IMG/VR virus record: IMGVR_UViG_3300009174_000006
Span: 1-53,170 of that record
DNA from: a virus
Length of the DNA: 53,170 bases
Reading direction: 5' to 3' (one strand)
Positions 29,692 through 38,460 of the stretch are shown piece by piece; position 1 is the first letter of the stretch; the number at the start of each line of letters is the position of its first letter. Under the pieces are notes generated by a model, which saw only the letters and a list, made by a program, of their open reading frames with translations, was not told the origin of the DNA and did not search any database. The translations under genes were made by a program, and so were the position numbers.

Positions 29692-31973
29692 GCGCCGGGG
29701 AGTTGCCCTCCACGTTGCATTTGGGGCCGAAAGGCGAAAAGGTAGTGCCTGAAAGGTTTTCCAATGTCAATGATCTTCAGACGGCATGTAACCAAATGCT
29801 CGATGCGGACGCGGCCCTGAACGCCTGGCGCACCGCCGTCCAGAAGCTCCACGATGGCAACCCCACCTACTCGCTGGAAGCTCTGCGGGAATCCGGCCAA
29901 GGCTGGAGGGCGCGGACGAACTACCGGGGGTTGGAAGGGCTCTGTGACAATATCGGCAGTGCCATCTACAATCTCGACAGCGAAGTAGAGTCCGTCGCGG
30001 AGATCGAACTCGACATCAAGGATGGGCCGGAGAAGCGAGATCACGAGAACAACATCGCCCGCGCACTGACCTGGCTGCTCTTTCGTCAATGGCCGGGGTA
30101 CGAGACCCACACCACCAGCCGGATCGACAACATGGTGCTGCACGGGCTGGGGACGCACGTGTGGCCGCGCATGGATCAAGGGGAGTGGATTCCCCGTACC
30201 ACCCGGCCGGGGACAGTGCTTTTTCCCGATGACTGCCCGATCGATTTCCACGAGGACGGCGAGTTCTTCATGGTGCGGGATTTCTGGACGCAGAATTACA
30301 TCTACGACCGCATCCGCGATGAGGAAGCGGCGACGGAGGAAGGCTGGAACGTGCCCGTGGTGTGGCAGACGATGAGCGAAACTTCCAAGCGGATCACCGC
30401 CCAGACCACTTGGGACCCGATGTACTTCCAGCGGCTCCACAAGCAGGGGGACATCGGCTACACGACCAGCCGGCGGGCGGGGCTCTGGCTCAACATGATG
30501 TTCGTCCGTGAGTTCGAGAAGGACGATTCCTATTCGCTTTACATCGTGCAGGAGCGCAACCCGACGAAGGATTACCTCTTCAAAAAGCGTTTCAAGTTCA
30601 ACCGCGCCCCCCTGCGCATCTTCCCCTACGACAACGGCAATGGCACCCTCCAGAGCGTGCGGGGCATCGGCGCCCGCACCAAGGAATTTTTTGAGACGGA
30701 CAACCGGGTGCGCAATGCCGCGCTCGACTCGCTTCTCTTCGCGGCTACAATGCCCATGCGTCAGACCGGCGACTTCGACCCGGACAAGCTCCGTCTCCTG
30801 AAGCTGGGAGTGATGTCAATTCTCCCACAGGGGATTGAGCCCGTGCAGGGCATCCAGTTCCAGGACGTTTCTCGTGGATTGACTGAGCTTTCCGGTGAAC
30901 TGCGCGACTCGCTCACCCAGAACAACCAGAACTACATGGGCGGTGAGGTGGAGGGCAAGGATCGGCAGACTTACATGGAATACGCCATGCGCAGTCAGGA
31001 CGCCAACCGCGCGCCCAAAGCCACGCACAACCTCTACTATCGCAACCTGGGCGGGTACTACGCGGACATCGTGGATATGCTCAAGGTGGCGCCGGAAGGA
31101 ACGACACGCTCCGCACGCCTCACCCGCGCGTTCTACTCCCGGTTGGAAAGTCTCGGTACGCCGCGGGAGATGCTGAAGAAGATCATCGACGTGCGCGCGG
31201 TGCGCAATATCGGCGCGGGTTCGGCGGCAGCGCGGCTGCAAGCGTTGATGATGGGCCTTCAGCAAATCTACCCCAACACCACCGACGATCGGAAGATCAA
31301 CATGCTGCGTGATCTGGCGGCGACCTTGTTCAGCTACGAAAACGTGGACCGCTACGCGCCTTCGCTCAACGATGGCAACACCGTCACCGCCGACGAGAGC
31401 TTTGCTACTCTCGAAAGCGATGTGCTGGTGCAAGGTGGTGAGGCGAAGGTAGGGGACCGGCAGGACCACGTGCGCCATCTCAACATCCACTTGGGCAAAG
31501 GAGACGAGATCAACGCCGCCTACCTCAACCAGCAGATGGAAGCGCAGCCGGCGTTCACCGCGCTCCACGCGCTGGGCACCCACAGCGCGGACCACCTTGA
31601 AGCGCTGGAGAAACTGGAGAGTCGGCTACCGGAGTTCCGGGTGCTCTACCAGCACTGGAAAGCACTCTCCAATGCCCTGAAAAGGATGGAGAATGAAATC
31701 CAGGCCAACCAATCTCAGACGCCTCCGCAACAGAAACTCTCCGAGGACGCGCAGATCGCGCAGACGAAAGTTCAGCTTGACGCTCAGATCAAGGAGCGCA
31801 AGATGCTTCTTGATGAACAACGCAAGGATCAGAAGCAGGCCATGACCGACGCCCGACTGAACGCAAAGATGACCCAGGACCAGATTCGTGCGGCCCAAGT
31901 CCACCAGCAAAATCTGGTGCTGAAGGACGCTGACGTGGCCAGCAAGATTCGCCGGAATAACCAGACCCCATGA
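29688..31973 (+). CDS. Portal protein (podovirus type)
   Basis: A 761-residue protein from ATG 29688, with AAGGAGG six bases upstream. It forms the dodecameric gate through which DNA is packaged and ejected. Visible are an N-terminal helical part, beta segments such as [18 protein letters not shown], the conserved-looking TPMP-like region ([17 protein letters not shown]), and a [20 protein letters not shown] stem helix. The last 120 residues are a glutamine/lysine-rich coiled coil ([20 protein letters not shown]). Size and helical C-terminus fit portals of short-tailed phages. It is followed by a 114-residue protein and scaffold, in the usual head-gene order. Confidence 0.85.
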   Translation: MSAGELPSTLHLGPKGEKVVPERFSNVNDLQTACNQMLDADAALNAWRTAVQKLHDGNPTYSLEALRESGQGWRARTNYRGLEGLCDNIGSAIYNLDSEVESVAEIELDIKDGPEKRDHENNIARALTWLLFRQWPGYETHTTSRIDNMVLHGLGTHVWPRMDQGEWIPRTTRPGTVLFPDDCPIDFHEDGEFFMVRDFWTQNYIYDRIRDEEAATEEGWNVPVVWQTMSETSKRITAQTTWDPMYFQRLHKQGDIGYTTSRRAGLWLNMMFVREFEKDDSYSLYIVQERNPTKDYLFKKRFKFNRAPLRIFPYDNGNGTLQSVRGIGARTKEFFETDNRVRNAALDSLLFAATMPMRQTGDFDPDKLRLLKLGVMSILPQGIEPVQGIQFQDVSRGLTELSGELRDSLTQNNQNYMGGEVEGKDRQTYMEYAMRSQDANRAPKATHNLYYRNLGGYYADIVDMLKVAPEGTTRSARLTRAFYSRLESLGTPREMLKKIIDVRAVRNIGAGSAAARLQALMMGLQQIYPNTTDDRKINMLRDLAATLFSYENVDRYAPSLNDGNTVTADESFATLESDVLVQGGEAKVGDRQDHVRHLNIHLGKGDEINAAYLNQQMEAQPAFTALHALGTHSADHLEALEKLESRLPEFRVLYQHWKALSNALKRMENEIQANQSQTPPQQKLSEDAQIAQTKVQLDAQIKERKMLLDEQRKDQKQAMTDARLNAKMTQDQIRAAQVHQQNLVLKDADVASKIRRNNQTP

Positions 31974-32314
31974 CCAAGGAACAGTTTCGCAGCGAGTTCG
32001 GTGCTCAGTGGAACGCTGTCGTGTCGAGTCCGATGTGGGCGGCGGCGATGGCCTTGGCCGAAGAGGATCTGAGGGTTTTCAAGATCAACACCCTCACTGA
32101 CGCAGAGATCCAGCAATTTGGAGCTCTGAAGTTGAAGGAGATGCAAGGACACACCCGCCTCGAATCCGCTCTCTCTACTCTCGCAGTAAAGCCCTTCGAG
32201 TTCGTCCAACTTGAGCAAACTCACCCCGACCCGATTGCGGAAGCTGACGCGGAAGCAAAGCGGTTGGAAGCACTTTCTCACCCTCAGAAATCCCGTAAGA
32301 AGAAATCACCATGA
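31970..32314 (+). CDS. Small head-region protein
   Basis: A 114-residue protein from ATG 31970 (four-base overlap with portal). Mostly helical: KEQFRSEFGAQWNAVVSSPM, WAAAMALAEEDLRVFKINTL, AEIQQFGALKLKEMQGHTRL. It ends with a run of lysines. Located between portal and scaffold, it may assist head assembly. No family recognised. Confidence 0.55.
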   Translation: MTKEQFRSEFGAQWNAVVSSPMWAAAMALAEEDLRVFKINTLTDAEIQQFGALKLKEMQGHTRLESALSTLAVKPFEFVQLEQTHPDPIAEADAEAKRLEALSHPQKSRKKKSP

Positions 32315-33480
32315 GCACTGAACTCGACACACCGCCAGCCCCGACGAAAATGGACCCGCCCAGCGAAGGGGTGAAGAACATGGCGCGGAAGTTCATGGAA
32401 GCCCGCGAACTGGACGCTCCTCCGACGCCTGAAGGTGGAACGCCGCCAGCGAAGAAGGATGCCCCCGCCCCCGAGCTTCAGCCGAAGTCCGCGGTGGATC
32501 GCATCCTGGCCCCACCGAAGCCTGCTGAACCGGCCCCTGCCGCGCCCGATCCCTTGGCCGAGTTCAAGGATGACAAGACCGCCGCGGCCAACATCCCGAA
32601 GATGCGCGCGCTGATCGGTCAAAATCTTGAAGAGATCAAACGGCTCAAGGGGGAAATCGAGGAAGCGCGCAAGACCGTCGCCCCGGCCAAGGAGCAGGAG
32701 GAACTCCGCGCCCAACTTGAAGGGCTGAAGAAGGAACGGGACCAACTCGCGGAAGCGGTCAAGATCGGCAACCCGGAGAAGTCCGAGGAGTACCAACAGA
32801 TGACCCGCGAACGCGGCGGGTTGGTCGAGAAGATGACCACCAAGCTCTCCGACTTCGGGGGCGACAGCGAGAAGTTCAAAGAGGCTCTCCTGCTCACCGG
32901 CAAGGCCAAGGCTGCCGCGCTGAAAGAGGCGATGTCCGATCTCGATGTGGACGATCGCACTGTGTTGCGCTTGATGGTGGAGGATCTGGAAAAGCTCGAT
33001 GAGAAGCGCAAGGAGTTCCTCACCGATGCCGAGGGCAAGTGGAGCGCCAAGCAACAGGAGCGCACCGCCAAGGAGCGGGAGACGCAAGAGACCAAAGCCC
33101 GCGAACTGGCGGGGGAAATCGGCAAGCTGAAGCAGACTTTGCCTGATGAGTTTTTCATGCTCCGCACTGCCGAGGAATCGCCGGAATGGAATGAGGCGGT
33201 GGAGAGCGCCTTCAAGGAAGCCGAGGCGATGGCGCGCGGACAGCGCCCCCGGGATGCCGTGCTGAAGACCCTCGCCATGGGGCTGCGCGCGGGCCATCTG
33301 GCTGAACTCTTCCGCGCAGAGCGGGATGCCCGGTTGAAGGCCGAAGAGAAGCTGGCCGGCCGCGCCAAAGCGGGACCGGACATTCGGGGGAACACGCCAC
33401 CGAAGCCCAGCCCAGGCGAAAACAAGCGCCCGGGGGCGAAGTTCGCGGAGATGCTGGCGACGGGGAATATCGGGGACTGA
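32311..33480 (+). CDS. Capsid scaffolding protein
   Basis: A 389-residue protein from ATG 32311. Residues 1-85 are proline-rich and disordered. From about 95 to 330 it is a charged coiled coil (LEEIKRLKGEIEEARKTVAP, EELRAQLEGLKKERDQLAEA). The C-terminus is short, basic and disordered. This make-up and the position directly before the major capsid gene are typical of scaffolds that guide prohead assembly and then leave or are cleaved. No protease domain is seen here. Confidence 0.8.
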   Translation: MSTELDTPPAPTKMDPPSEGVKNMARKFMEARELDAPPTPEGGTPPAKKDAPAPELQPKSAVDRILAPPKPAEPAPAAPDPLAEFKDDKTAAANIPKMRALIGQNLEEIKRLKGEIEEARKTVAPAKEQEELRAQLEGLKKERDQLAEAVKIGNPEKSEEYQQMTRERGGLVEKMTTKLSDFGGDSEKFKEALLLTGKAKAAALKEAMSDLDVDDRTVLRLMVEDLEKLDEKRKEFLTDAEGKWSAKQQERTAKERETQETKARELAGEIGKLKQTLPDEFFMLRTAEESPEWNEAVESAFKEAEAMARGQRPRDAVLKTLAMGLRAGHLAELFRAERDARLKAEEKLAGRAKAGPDIRGNTPPKPSPGENKRPGAKFAEMLATGNIGD

Positions 33481-33660
33481 AAAATAAATTGTTGACGAGT
33501 TCAACGGTTTAGCACATTCTCGCAGCAGGACGTATTCAGCGGGTCGTCCCCCGCAAACCAGAAGGCGTAAGGCGGTATCGCATCCGATGGAAGGCAACCC
33601 GATCAGGCGGGCGTTTGCTCGCACGGTCTCAACCATCACTTCGACTACCACTTTACCACT
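33481..33660 (+). promoter_or_regulatory. Structured leader/promoter region of the capsid gene
   Basis: A 180-base gap before the capsid gene. TTGACG at 33492-33497 could be a -35 element with a weak -10 (CATTCT, 33515-33520). Downstream are two small hairpins, GCGGG/CCCGC (33539-33554) and GCGGGC/GCTCGC (33607-33622). The last 30 bases before ATG are C/A/T-rich with almost no G and no Shine-Dalgarno (ACTACCACTTTACCACTATG). I infer a strong late leader that boosts capsid expression. Confidence 0.4.
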
Positions 33661-34926
33661 ATGGCTTGTGACAGCCTTCAAGCATTCGCAATCGCAACTG
33701 AAAATCTCGGCATGGAACTCATCCGCGTTCCCGCCGATGCCGACATTTACACGGGTGCCATCCCCAAGGGCACCTTCGACAAGAACAAGGGCGTCCTCAA
33801 GACCAAGTACACCCTGCGCCACACCGAGCCGTCCACCGACGCGCCCGCGTTTACGCCGATCACCTTGAGTGGTTCGAGCCCTGCCGACACGAACACGCTC
33901 TCCCCGCAGTGCAACAACTCCTTCACCGACATCCCGGTGGGCTTCTACACCCGCCAGTACGGGCCGAAGGAACTGCTTCTGCGCGGTCCCGAAATCTGCC
34001 GCCGGGAACTCGATCACATCCACAACCCCGAGCAGTTCTTGAACGGCTACGTGGACGAACTGGGGCGCTGCTCCAAGCGCATCTACGAGTTCGCGCTGCG
34101 CGAGGACTACATGAACTTCGGGGACATCTTCGTGGACCCGGCGTTCGGTGGCCCCGGCAAGTACCTCGGACCCAATGCCTGGGGTGTCACGGGTGCCCAG
34201 ACTCCCTTCAACACGACTTCCGCGTTCCCGGCGCCCACCAGCGACTTGACGCAAGACACCCTCGATCTGGTGGCCGATGACCTGATCTCGGTGGGCGCGA
34301 CCGAACCGGACAGCAATGGATACATCGGCTATGGCGGCGATGGCGTGGTCTTCACGCTCTGCGTGAACCGCATCCGGTCCTCGAACATCATCAAGAACAA
34401 CCAGAACCGCCGGGTGGACGCTCAGTTCGCCTCGATGGGGATGGAGGACCGTTCCTCGCTCTCGCTCTACCGTCGGCTCAACGCTTCGCGGACGATCGGT
34501 AACTTCCGCCACGTGGTGGTCGGCAACGCCCCGCGCGCCAATAAGATCAGCACCGGCCTCCAGCGGGTCAACACCTACCTGGACATCACCGCCCAGGGGA
34601 CCAACGGTGTCCAGTACACCAACGCTTACTTGGCCGCAGGCTACGAGGCGGCGGTGGTGCTGGTGCCCAGTGCCATGACCGCGGAAATCGTGCTGCCCTA
34701 CGACTGGCAGTTCCCGAACGCCACGAACTACATGGGCGAGTGGAGCTTCAAGGCGGGGGCGAACCTCGTGGAGCCCCCCGGCAACAACTGCTACGACCCG
34801 TTGCAGGAACGCGGCCGGCACTTCGGCCAGTTCAAGTACGCCGCGGCGCCCGAGATCCCGTACCACGCCAAGACGATCTGGTACAAGCTCTGCAACAACA
34901 GCTTGATTACCTACGCCACCTGCTAG
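33661..34926 (+). CDS. Major capsid protein
   Basis: A 421-residue protein from ATG 33661. It follows scaffold and is followed by a terminator, the usual set-up of a highly expressed coat gene. The sequence has an extended N-terminal part, a long helix-like segment (EICRRELDHIHNPEQFLNGY, VDELGRCSKRIYEFALREDY), and many beta segments (DGVVFTLCVNRIRSSNIIKN, YEAAVVLVPSAMTAEIVLPY). The C-terminus ends with ITYATC. The secondary-structure pattern is consistent with the HK97 fold, although no diagnostic short motif exists. Codon use is the most biased of the window. Confidence 0.85.
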   Translation: MACDSLQAFAIATENLGMELIRVPADADIYTGAIPKGTFDKNKGVLKTKYTLRHTEPSTDAPAFTPITLSGSSPADTNTLSPQCNNSFTDIPVGFYTRQYGPKELLLRGPEICRRELDHIHNPEQFLNGYVDELGRCSKRIYEFALREDYMNFGDIFVDPAFGGPGKYLGPNAWGVTGAQTPFNTTSAFPAPTSDLTQDTLDLVADDLISVGATEPDSNGYIGYGGDGVVFTLCVNRIRSSNIIKNNQNRRVDAQFASMGMEDRSSLSLYRRLNASRTIGNFRHVVVGNAPRANKISTGLQRVNTYLDITAQGTNGVQYTNAYLAAGYEAAVVLVPSAMTAEIVLPYDWQFPNATNYMGEWSFKAGANLVEPPGNNCYDPLQERGRHFGQFKYAAAPEIPYHAKTIWYKLCNNSLITYATC

Positions 34927-34944
34927 AGCCGGTCGCAAGAAACT

Positions 34945-34973
34945 CTCGGTTGAAGGAGACCCCTTCAGCCGAG
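34945..34973 (+). terminator. Intrinsic terminator after the capsid gene
   Basis: CTCGGTTGAAGG (34945-34956) pairs with CCTTCAGCCGAG (34962-34973), a 12-bp stem with one G-T pair and a five-base loop, 18 bases after the capsid stop. The following CCTTCTTGTG is only moderately T-rich, so termination may be partial. Confidence 0.6.
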
Positions 34974-35008
34974 CCTTCTTGTGATCCACCTCAAGGCAAA
35001 ATAATCCC

Positions 35009-35359
35009 ATGGCCGCATACCCAGGAAACACCACACCGCAGAATCCCGACGATGCGGAACTGACGCTGAAGAAGATTTTGCTCGCGCTGATTGGGGGTGG
35101 CCCGAGTGGACCAATCCCGGTCGCGCCAAGTGGCGTTTCCAGTATCACGCCGAACTTCGCCGCAGCAACCGCTGGTCAAACCGTGGTAATTCCGGCCAAT
35201 GCGATTGGCGCGGGTATCCTCATCCTCACTGGGACCGGAACAATCAACAGTGTGGATTGGCCCGTTGGCATCCCCTGGAACGAGCCAAACAAACTCGCTG
35301 CTACTGTTACGCTGGTCCTGGGGACGCCCGGGACGGCACGAATCTACTACGGAACATGA
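35009..35359 (+). CDS. Hypothetical virion protein
   Basis: A 116-residue protein from ATG 35009. The first third is helical (DDAELTLKKILLALIGG), then a Gly/Pro hinge, then a beta-rich domain (GQTVVIPANAIGAGILILTG, LAATVTLVLGTPGTARIYY). Such small beta proteins after the capsid gene can be capsid decoration or fibre proteins. No direct family match. The stop overlaps the next start. Confidence 0.5.
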   Translation: MAAYPGNTTPQNPDDAELTLKKILLALIGGGPSGPIPVAPSGVSSITPNFAAATAGQTVVIPANAIGAGILILTGTGTINSVDWPVGIPWNEPNKLAATVTLVLGTPGTARIYYGT

Positions 35360-35937
35360 TCGGATCACTCGGCTTCAACCCGCACGTCCCTGGACCGATT
35401 GGGGACACGACCCCCGGCACCATCGCGGCAACCACGCTCAGTGCTACGTCCACGGCGGCTCCTCAGGTTGTTGCGGCCTACGACATCAATAATGAGCTTC
35501 AGTTGTCCGTAGCATCCAACGGAAACCCGACCTTCAACATGGTCGCTTCCTCGTGGAATAACTGGGTGTGGAATGTCAATGGTTCAGGTATCGTCAACTG
35601 GAATGCCGGAACATCCATGCAGTTGCTTGGAGCCGGCGGAAACTACGGCTTCAACGGAGCGGTGACGGGCACTACTCGCGTTCACTATGCACTCCCGGGC
35701 GGCGCTGGATTTGGAGGGTATGACACCAACAAAGCAGCAGTTCTTCCCAATGGCGCGGCAACGATGATCTGGAGCGCCTCCACCGTCCAAATAGCATCTG
35801 GAATCGTACTCCAGTTCGGCAACGCCGGTACTGGGAGCCTGACACCGGGGGCGTTCGCGGCAACGACAAACGCCACGATGGTTTTGGGGACGGACACGAA
35901 CGGAAAGGTGATTACCGTTCCTTGTACGCTGACTTGA
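35356..35937 (+). CDS. Fibre-like beta-rich protein
   Basis: A 193-residue protein from ATG 35356. It opens with an N-terminal hook-like part (GPIGDTTPGTIAATTLSATS), then repeats short strands separated by Gly/Asn turns (NPTFNMVASSWNNWVWNVNG, IVNWNAGTSMQLLGAGGNYG). This is the composition of phage tail-fibre or spike subunits. The next gene is an SGNH hydrolase, so both may form one receptor-acting module. Confidence 0.5.
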   Translation: MIGSLGFNPHVPGPIGDTTPGTIAATTLSATSTAAPQVVAAYDINNELQLSVASNGNPTFNMVASSWNNWVWNVNGSGIVNWNAGTSMQLLGAGGNYGFNGAVTGTTRVHYALPGGAGFGGYDTNKAAVLPNGAATMIWSASTVQIASGIVLQFGNAGTGSLTPGAFAATTNATMVLGTDTNGKVITVPCTLT

Positions 35938-35938
35938 T

Positions 35939-36541
35939 GTGTTCTGCTCCTACCAGTACAACCACAATCCACTGTTCCCGAGATCGGTATTTCTCGGGGA
36001 CTCGATCACGGCCAATCCTCCGCAATGGCCGGATGCTCTTTTCGCATTAGTCGGATCGGTTGGCGGGCCGTTCTATAACGTCGCCCACGATGGATGGACG
36101 AGTCTCGATGTGCTGGCCGACTTGACGACCAGCGTTTTGCCTCTGGCGCCAATTACTACGGGTGTTCCGGCCTTGGCTTGCACCTTGGTAGGAGCCAACG
36201 ATTTTCTGACCAGGACCGCTGCCGAGACCTACGGAACGGTCAAACAGATATGGGCGCAGCTTCGGGCATGGAAATTTATCACGATGGGATGCACGACCAT
36301 CGCCAACAACAACCAACCGCAAGGATCGGATTGGGACAACACTCGGCTGGCGTTCAACATTCTCGTCGCGTCTGACCAAACGCTCTACGATTGCTATTGC
36401 GACGATGCGTTTCCATTCCCCTACTCGCAAGTTGGATACTTGACGCAGGACGGCACGCATCCGAACCAGTTGGGGGCAAATAAATTGGCTGCTTTCTGCC
36501 TGCAAAACGCGAGAACTTCGCAGTTCATTCCGCTGACATGA
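35939..36541 (+). CDS. SGNH/GDSL-family hydrolase (esterase)
   Basis: A 200-residue protein, GTG 35939 start just after the fibre stop. Block I is SVFLGDSITANPP, with the catalytic Ser in GDS. Block III is LVGANDFL, with the Asn of the oxyanion hole. Block V is TQDGTHPNQLGAN, with the catalytic Asp-x-x-His pair. SGNH enzymes often remove O-acetyl or other ester groups from bacterial polysaccharides. As the neighbour of a fibre-like gene it probably acts on the host envelope or capsule during adsorption. There is no signal peptide. Confidence 0.85.
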   Translation: MFCSYQYNHNPLFPRSVFLGDSITANPPQWPDALFALVGSVGGPFYNVAHDGWTSLDVLADLTTSVLPLAPITTGVPALACTLVGANDFLTRTAAETYGTVKQIWAQLRAWKFITMGCTTIANNNQPQGSDWDNTRLAFNILVASDQTLYDCYCDDAFPFPYSQVGYLTQDGTHPNQLGANKLAAFCLQNARTSQFIPLT

Positions 36542-36801
36542 TTGACTTTCTAGCCCAAGCCAGCCCCGATACATGGTGGTCGAATATCCTTCAGGGAGGA
36601 TCAGCAGCGGCGGTACTATCGGGAGTGGTGGTCTGGTTTGCCCTGAGGATGGAGAAGATTCTGGAGAAGTTGAGGGACGCCATGGAGCGGAACACAAATT
36701 CCTTGATGATCTCCGTGTTGAATACTAAACATCTGGACGATGCCCTGAGGCCACTGGCGGAACGATTGGAGAGGGAGTCTTCAGAAGCAATGAAGAAATG
36801 A
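36538..36801 (+). CDS. Small membrane protein, possible holin
   Basis: An 87-residue protein from ATG 36538. One hydrophobic segment at about residues 16-36 (NILQGGSAAAVLSGVVVWFA) follows a polar start, then a charged coiled tail (ALRMEKILEKLRDAMERNTN and later ALRPLAERLERESSEAM). This topology recalls XhlA-like or single-span phage lysis and membrane proteins. With a second membrane protein at 37518 it might form a holin/antiholin pair (inference). Confidence 0.5.
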   Translation: MIDFLAQASPDTWWSNILQGGSAAAVLSGVVVWFALRMEKILEKLRDAMERNTNSLMISVLNTKHLDDALRPLAERLERESSEAMKK

Positions 36802-37253
36802 TTTCAATGCGCATACTCATCGTCGAGGACGATCCCAATATCTGCATTCTGTTCCGTTCCATTATCGGGGAAATCGCCTCCCTGGTGGAGCAGACCGGGA
36901 GTTTGCGTCAGGCGATGAAAATGTGCCTGGAAAAGAGCTTCGACGTAATCATTCTGGACCTTTCCCTGCTCGACTCCAACCGGGAGGAAACCATGTCCGC
37001 TATCCCGGAAATGAAACGCCAGTCGGGGGCTTCTATCGTCGTCGTCACGGGAGCCCCAGATAAGGATATTGTCGAACAGATCACCAAGGCCGGAGGGGAT
37101 TATTGCATCCCCAAGGGGCAGGACTTTTCCAAGATGGAAAAGGCAATTCTAATGGCCCTCCACGCGGCTATTTTGAAGCATCCCAGACCCCATCCCGATG
37201 ACGATTACCTACATCACGTCGCCATGCTGGAACGACTGGTAAAGGCTGCTTGA
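36798..37253 (+). CDS. Stand-alone response-regulator receiver (REC) domain
   Basis: A 151-residue protein from ATG 36798 (an internal ATG four codons on is possible). All REC landmarks are present: acidic pair in MRILIVEDD (E10, D11, D12), phosphoacceptor D54 in VIILDLSLLD, T84 in VVVTGAP, and K106 in CIPKGQ. No output domain follows, only a short helical tail. Such single-domain receivers pass or soak up phosphoryl groups from histidine kinases. In a phage it could tap a host two-component system. It is transcribed between the SGNH gene and the lysis-like genes, with four-base overlaps upstream. Confidence 0.85.
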   Translation: MISMRILIVEDDPNICILFRSIIGEIASLVEQTGSLRQAMKMCLEKSFDVIILDLSLLDSNREETMSAIPEMKRQSGASIVVVTGAPDKDIVEQITKAGGDYCIPKGQDFSKMEKAILMALHAAILKHPRPHPDDDYLHHVAMLERLVKAA

Positions 37254-37284
37254 CGATGCAACCAACTTGCGTTTAAATACGGCC

Positions 37285-37521
37285 ATGGTTCGCCGAACTT
37301 TCCTCCGCTCTCTGGCTGCTCTCGCGCTGGCTCCGGTACTTGCGAAGAAGCAGCCGGATTGGGATGAGGAACGCAGACGGGTGAACAAAATGATTGCGAA
37401 TAGCAACACTTGGAAAATGCCGATGGGGGATTCGCTGATAAACGGCGTTGTTATTTTTGAGTCACACACCAACGACATTCGGATGTTCCCTGATGGGACG
37501 TGGCAACAAACCCTCTCATGA
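37285..37521 (+). CDS. Small secreted protein with Tat-like signal
   Basis: A 78-residue protein. ATG 37285 gives MVRRTFLRSLAALALAPVLA, a twin-arginine-like signal peptide (RRTFLRS plus hydrophobic core and AxA site). The short mature part contains DWDEERRRVNKMIANSNTWK and a C-terminal MFPDGTWQQTLS. An upstream in-frame TTG is less likely. No family recognised. An exported role near the envelope during lysis is possible. Confidence 0.5.
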   Translation: MVRRTFLRSLAALALAPVLAKKQPDWDEERRRVNKMIANSNTWKMPMGDSLINGVVIFESHTNDIRMFPDGTWQQTLS

Positions 37522-37871
37522 CCACTCAGCAAACCATCAAGCTCTATTCGGCCATCGCTGCCGGGCTGGACGCGGTTCTGGCCTACGCGGATACGATCAA
37601 GACGCTTCCCATCCCCGGCTGGCTGGTTCACTCGTGGGGATTCATCTTCCTGCTGATCGTGGCCGTTGACCGTGGATTGCACGCTTACCTTGGCGATCCT
37701 GTGCCGGTACAGGCTGTGCTCCCAGACCCGCAAGCCCTTCCGTTGGCCTCCAATCCCGTTCCGGCGCACGTCTACGAGAATCCTCCGCCTCCTACCGACC
37801 CTCCAGACTGGGCCAAGAAACAGCTTGAGCCCTTTCGTCAGCCACTCGGTCAACCCCAGAAACCAGTATGA
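37518..37871 (+). CDS. Putative holin (membrane protein)
   Basis: A 117-residue protein from ATG 37518, overlapping the previous stop. Two hydrophobic helices are likely: residues 10-27 (SAIAAGLDAVLAYADTI) and 34-55 (GWLVHSWGFIFLLIVAVDRG). The rest is a proline-rich, polar tail. Size and position between the secreted protein and the lipoprotein fit a holin, which makes holes in the inner membrane. Not proven by any motif. Confidence 0.5.
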   Translation: MTTQQTIKLYSAIAAGLDAVLAYADTIKTLPIPGWLVHSWGFIFLLIVAVDRGLHAYLGDPVPVQAVLPDPQALPLASNPVPAHVYENPPPPTDPPDWAKKQLEPFRQPLGQPQKPV

Positions 37872-38077
37872 ATGATTTTTCCTTGAAATGGTTTGGTATT
37901 CCAGATTCCGAAGTTGTGAAGTTTTGGGATACGCTTGAACGCGTTAGAAATCCCAGGAAGCATGACCCTAATCCATTTGGTGTCTGTCGATGTGTTGATT
38001 GTGAGCGCGTTCGTCGGGACAGCAGGGCATTAATGGAAATGAACCCGCTACAACGTAAACTCTGTAAATTCGCATGA
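37868..38077 (+). CDS. Small Cys-motif hypothetical protein
   Basis: A 69-residue protein from ATG 37868. It has a CRCVDCERVRR cluster near residues 40-50 and is basic overall. The CxCxxC spacing suggests metal binding. No family recognised. Overlaps with both neighbours place it in the same operon. Confidence 0.5.
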   Translation: MNDFSLKWFGIPDSEVVKFWDTLERVRNPRKHDPNPFGVCRCVDCERVRRDSRALMEMNPLQRKLCKFA

Positions 38078-38460
38078 AACGCCTCCTCCCATACCTCCTC
38101 CCTATCCTGCTCCTTTCTTGCACGAGCGCCCAATTCGACCAGACAGCGGCGATTGCCGATCCATTGGTCAGCGTGGCCCTATCCGGTCTCGGACAAGCCT
38201 ACGGCGTTCCGGTGGGTCTCACTGCTCCCGTGGTAACGAAACTGCAAGGCGAGTTCTGGGCGATGCTGAAGCTGAAATACGCCAAGCAGCCAATTGCGCA
38301 GGGATCATCCATTCCAGCGGTGGGGAATGCCGTGGCTGCGCAGAACCCAACTACGGGACAACTCATCACCTCTCTGGCCAAGCTGGGCGATCCCACAGCG
38401 CAGTCGATGCTCCCGGCTAAGGTCAACATCTGGAACCACAAGGCGTATCGGTACAAATGA
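38074..38460 (+). CDS. Phage lipoprotein
   Basis: A 128-residue protein from ATG 38074. The N-terminus MKRLLPYLLPILLLSCTSAQ has a basic start, a hydrophobic core and a lipobox (LLSC), so the protein should be lipidated at Cys16 and anchored in the envelope. The mature part is Ala/Gln/Val-rich without repeats. In the lysis region, an outer-membrane spanin role or superinfection exclusion are both possible. No inner-membrane spanin partner is obvious. Confidence 0.7.
   Translation: MKRLLPYLLPILLLSCTSAQFDQTAAIADPLVSVALSGLGQAYGVPVGLTAPVVTKLQGEFWAMLKLKYAKQPIAQGSSIPAVGNAVAAQNPTTGQLITSLAKLGDPTAQSMLPAKVNIWNHKAYRYK

Noticed and set aside
32284-35148. A 954-codon open frame on the minus strand, opposite scaffold and capsid genes
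   Set aside because: It crosses several genuine plus-strand genes and their terminator, has biased composition and repeats of Val, Leu, Arg and Gly. It is the usual shadow of GC-biased codons.
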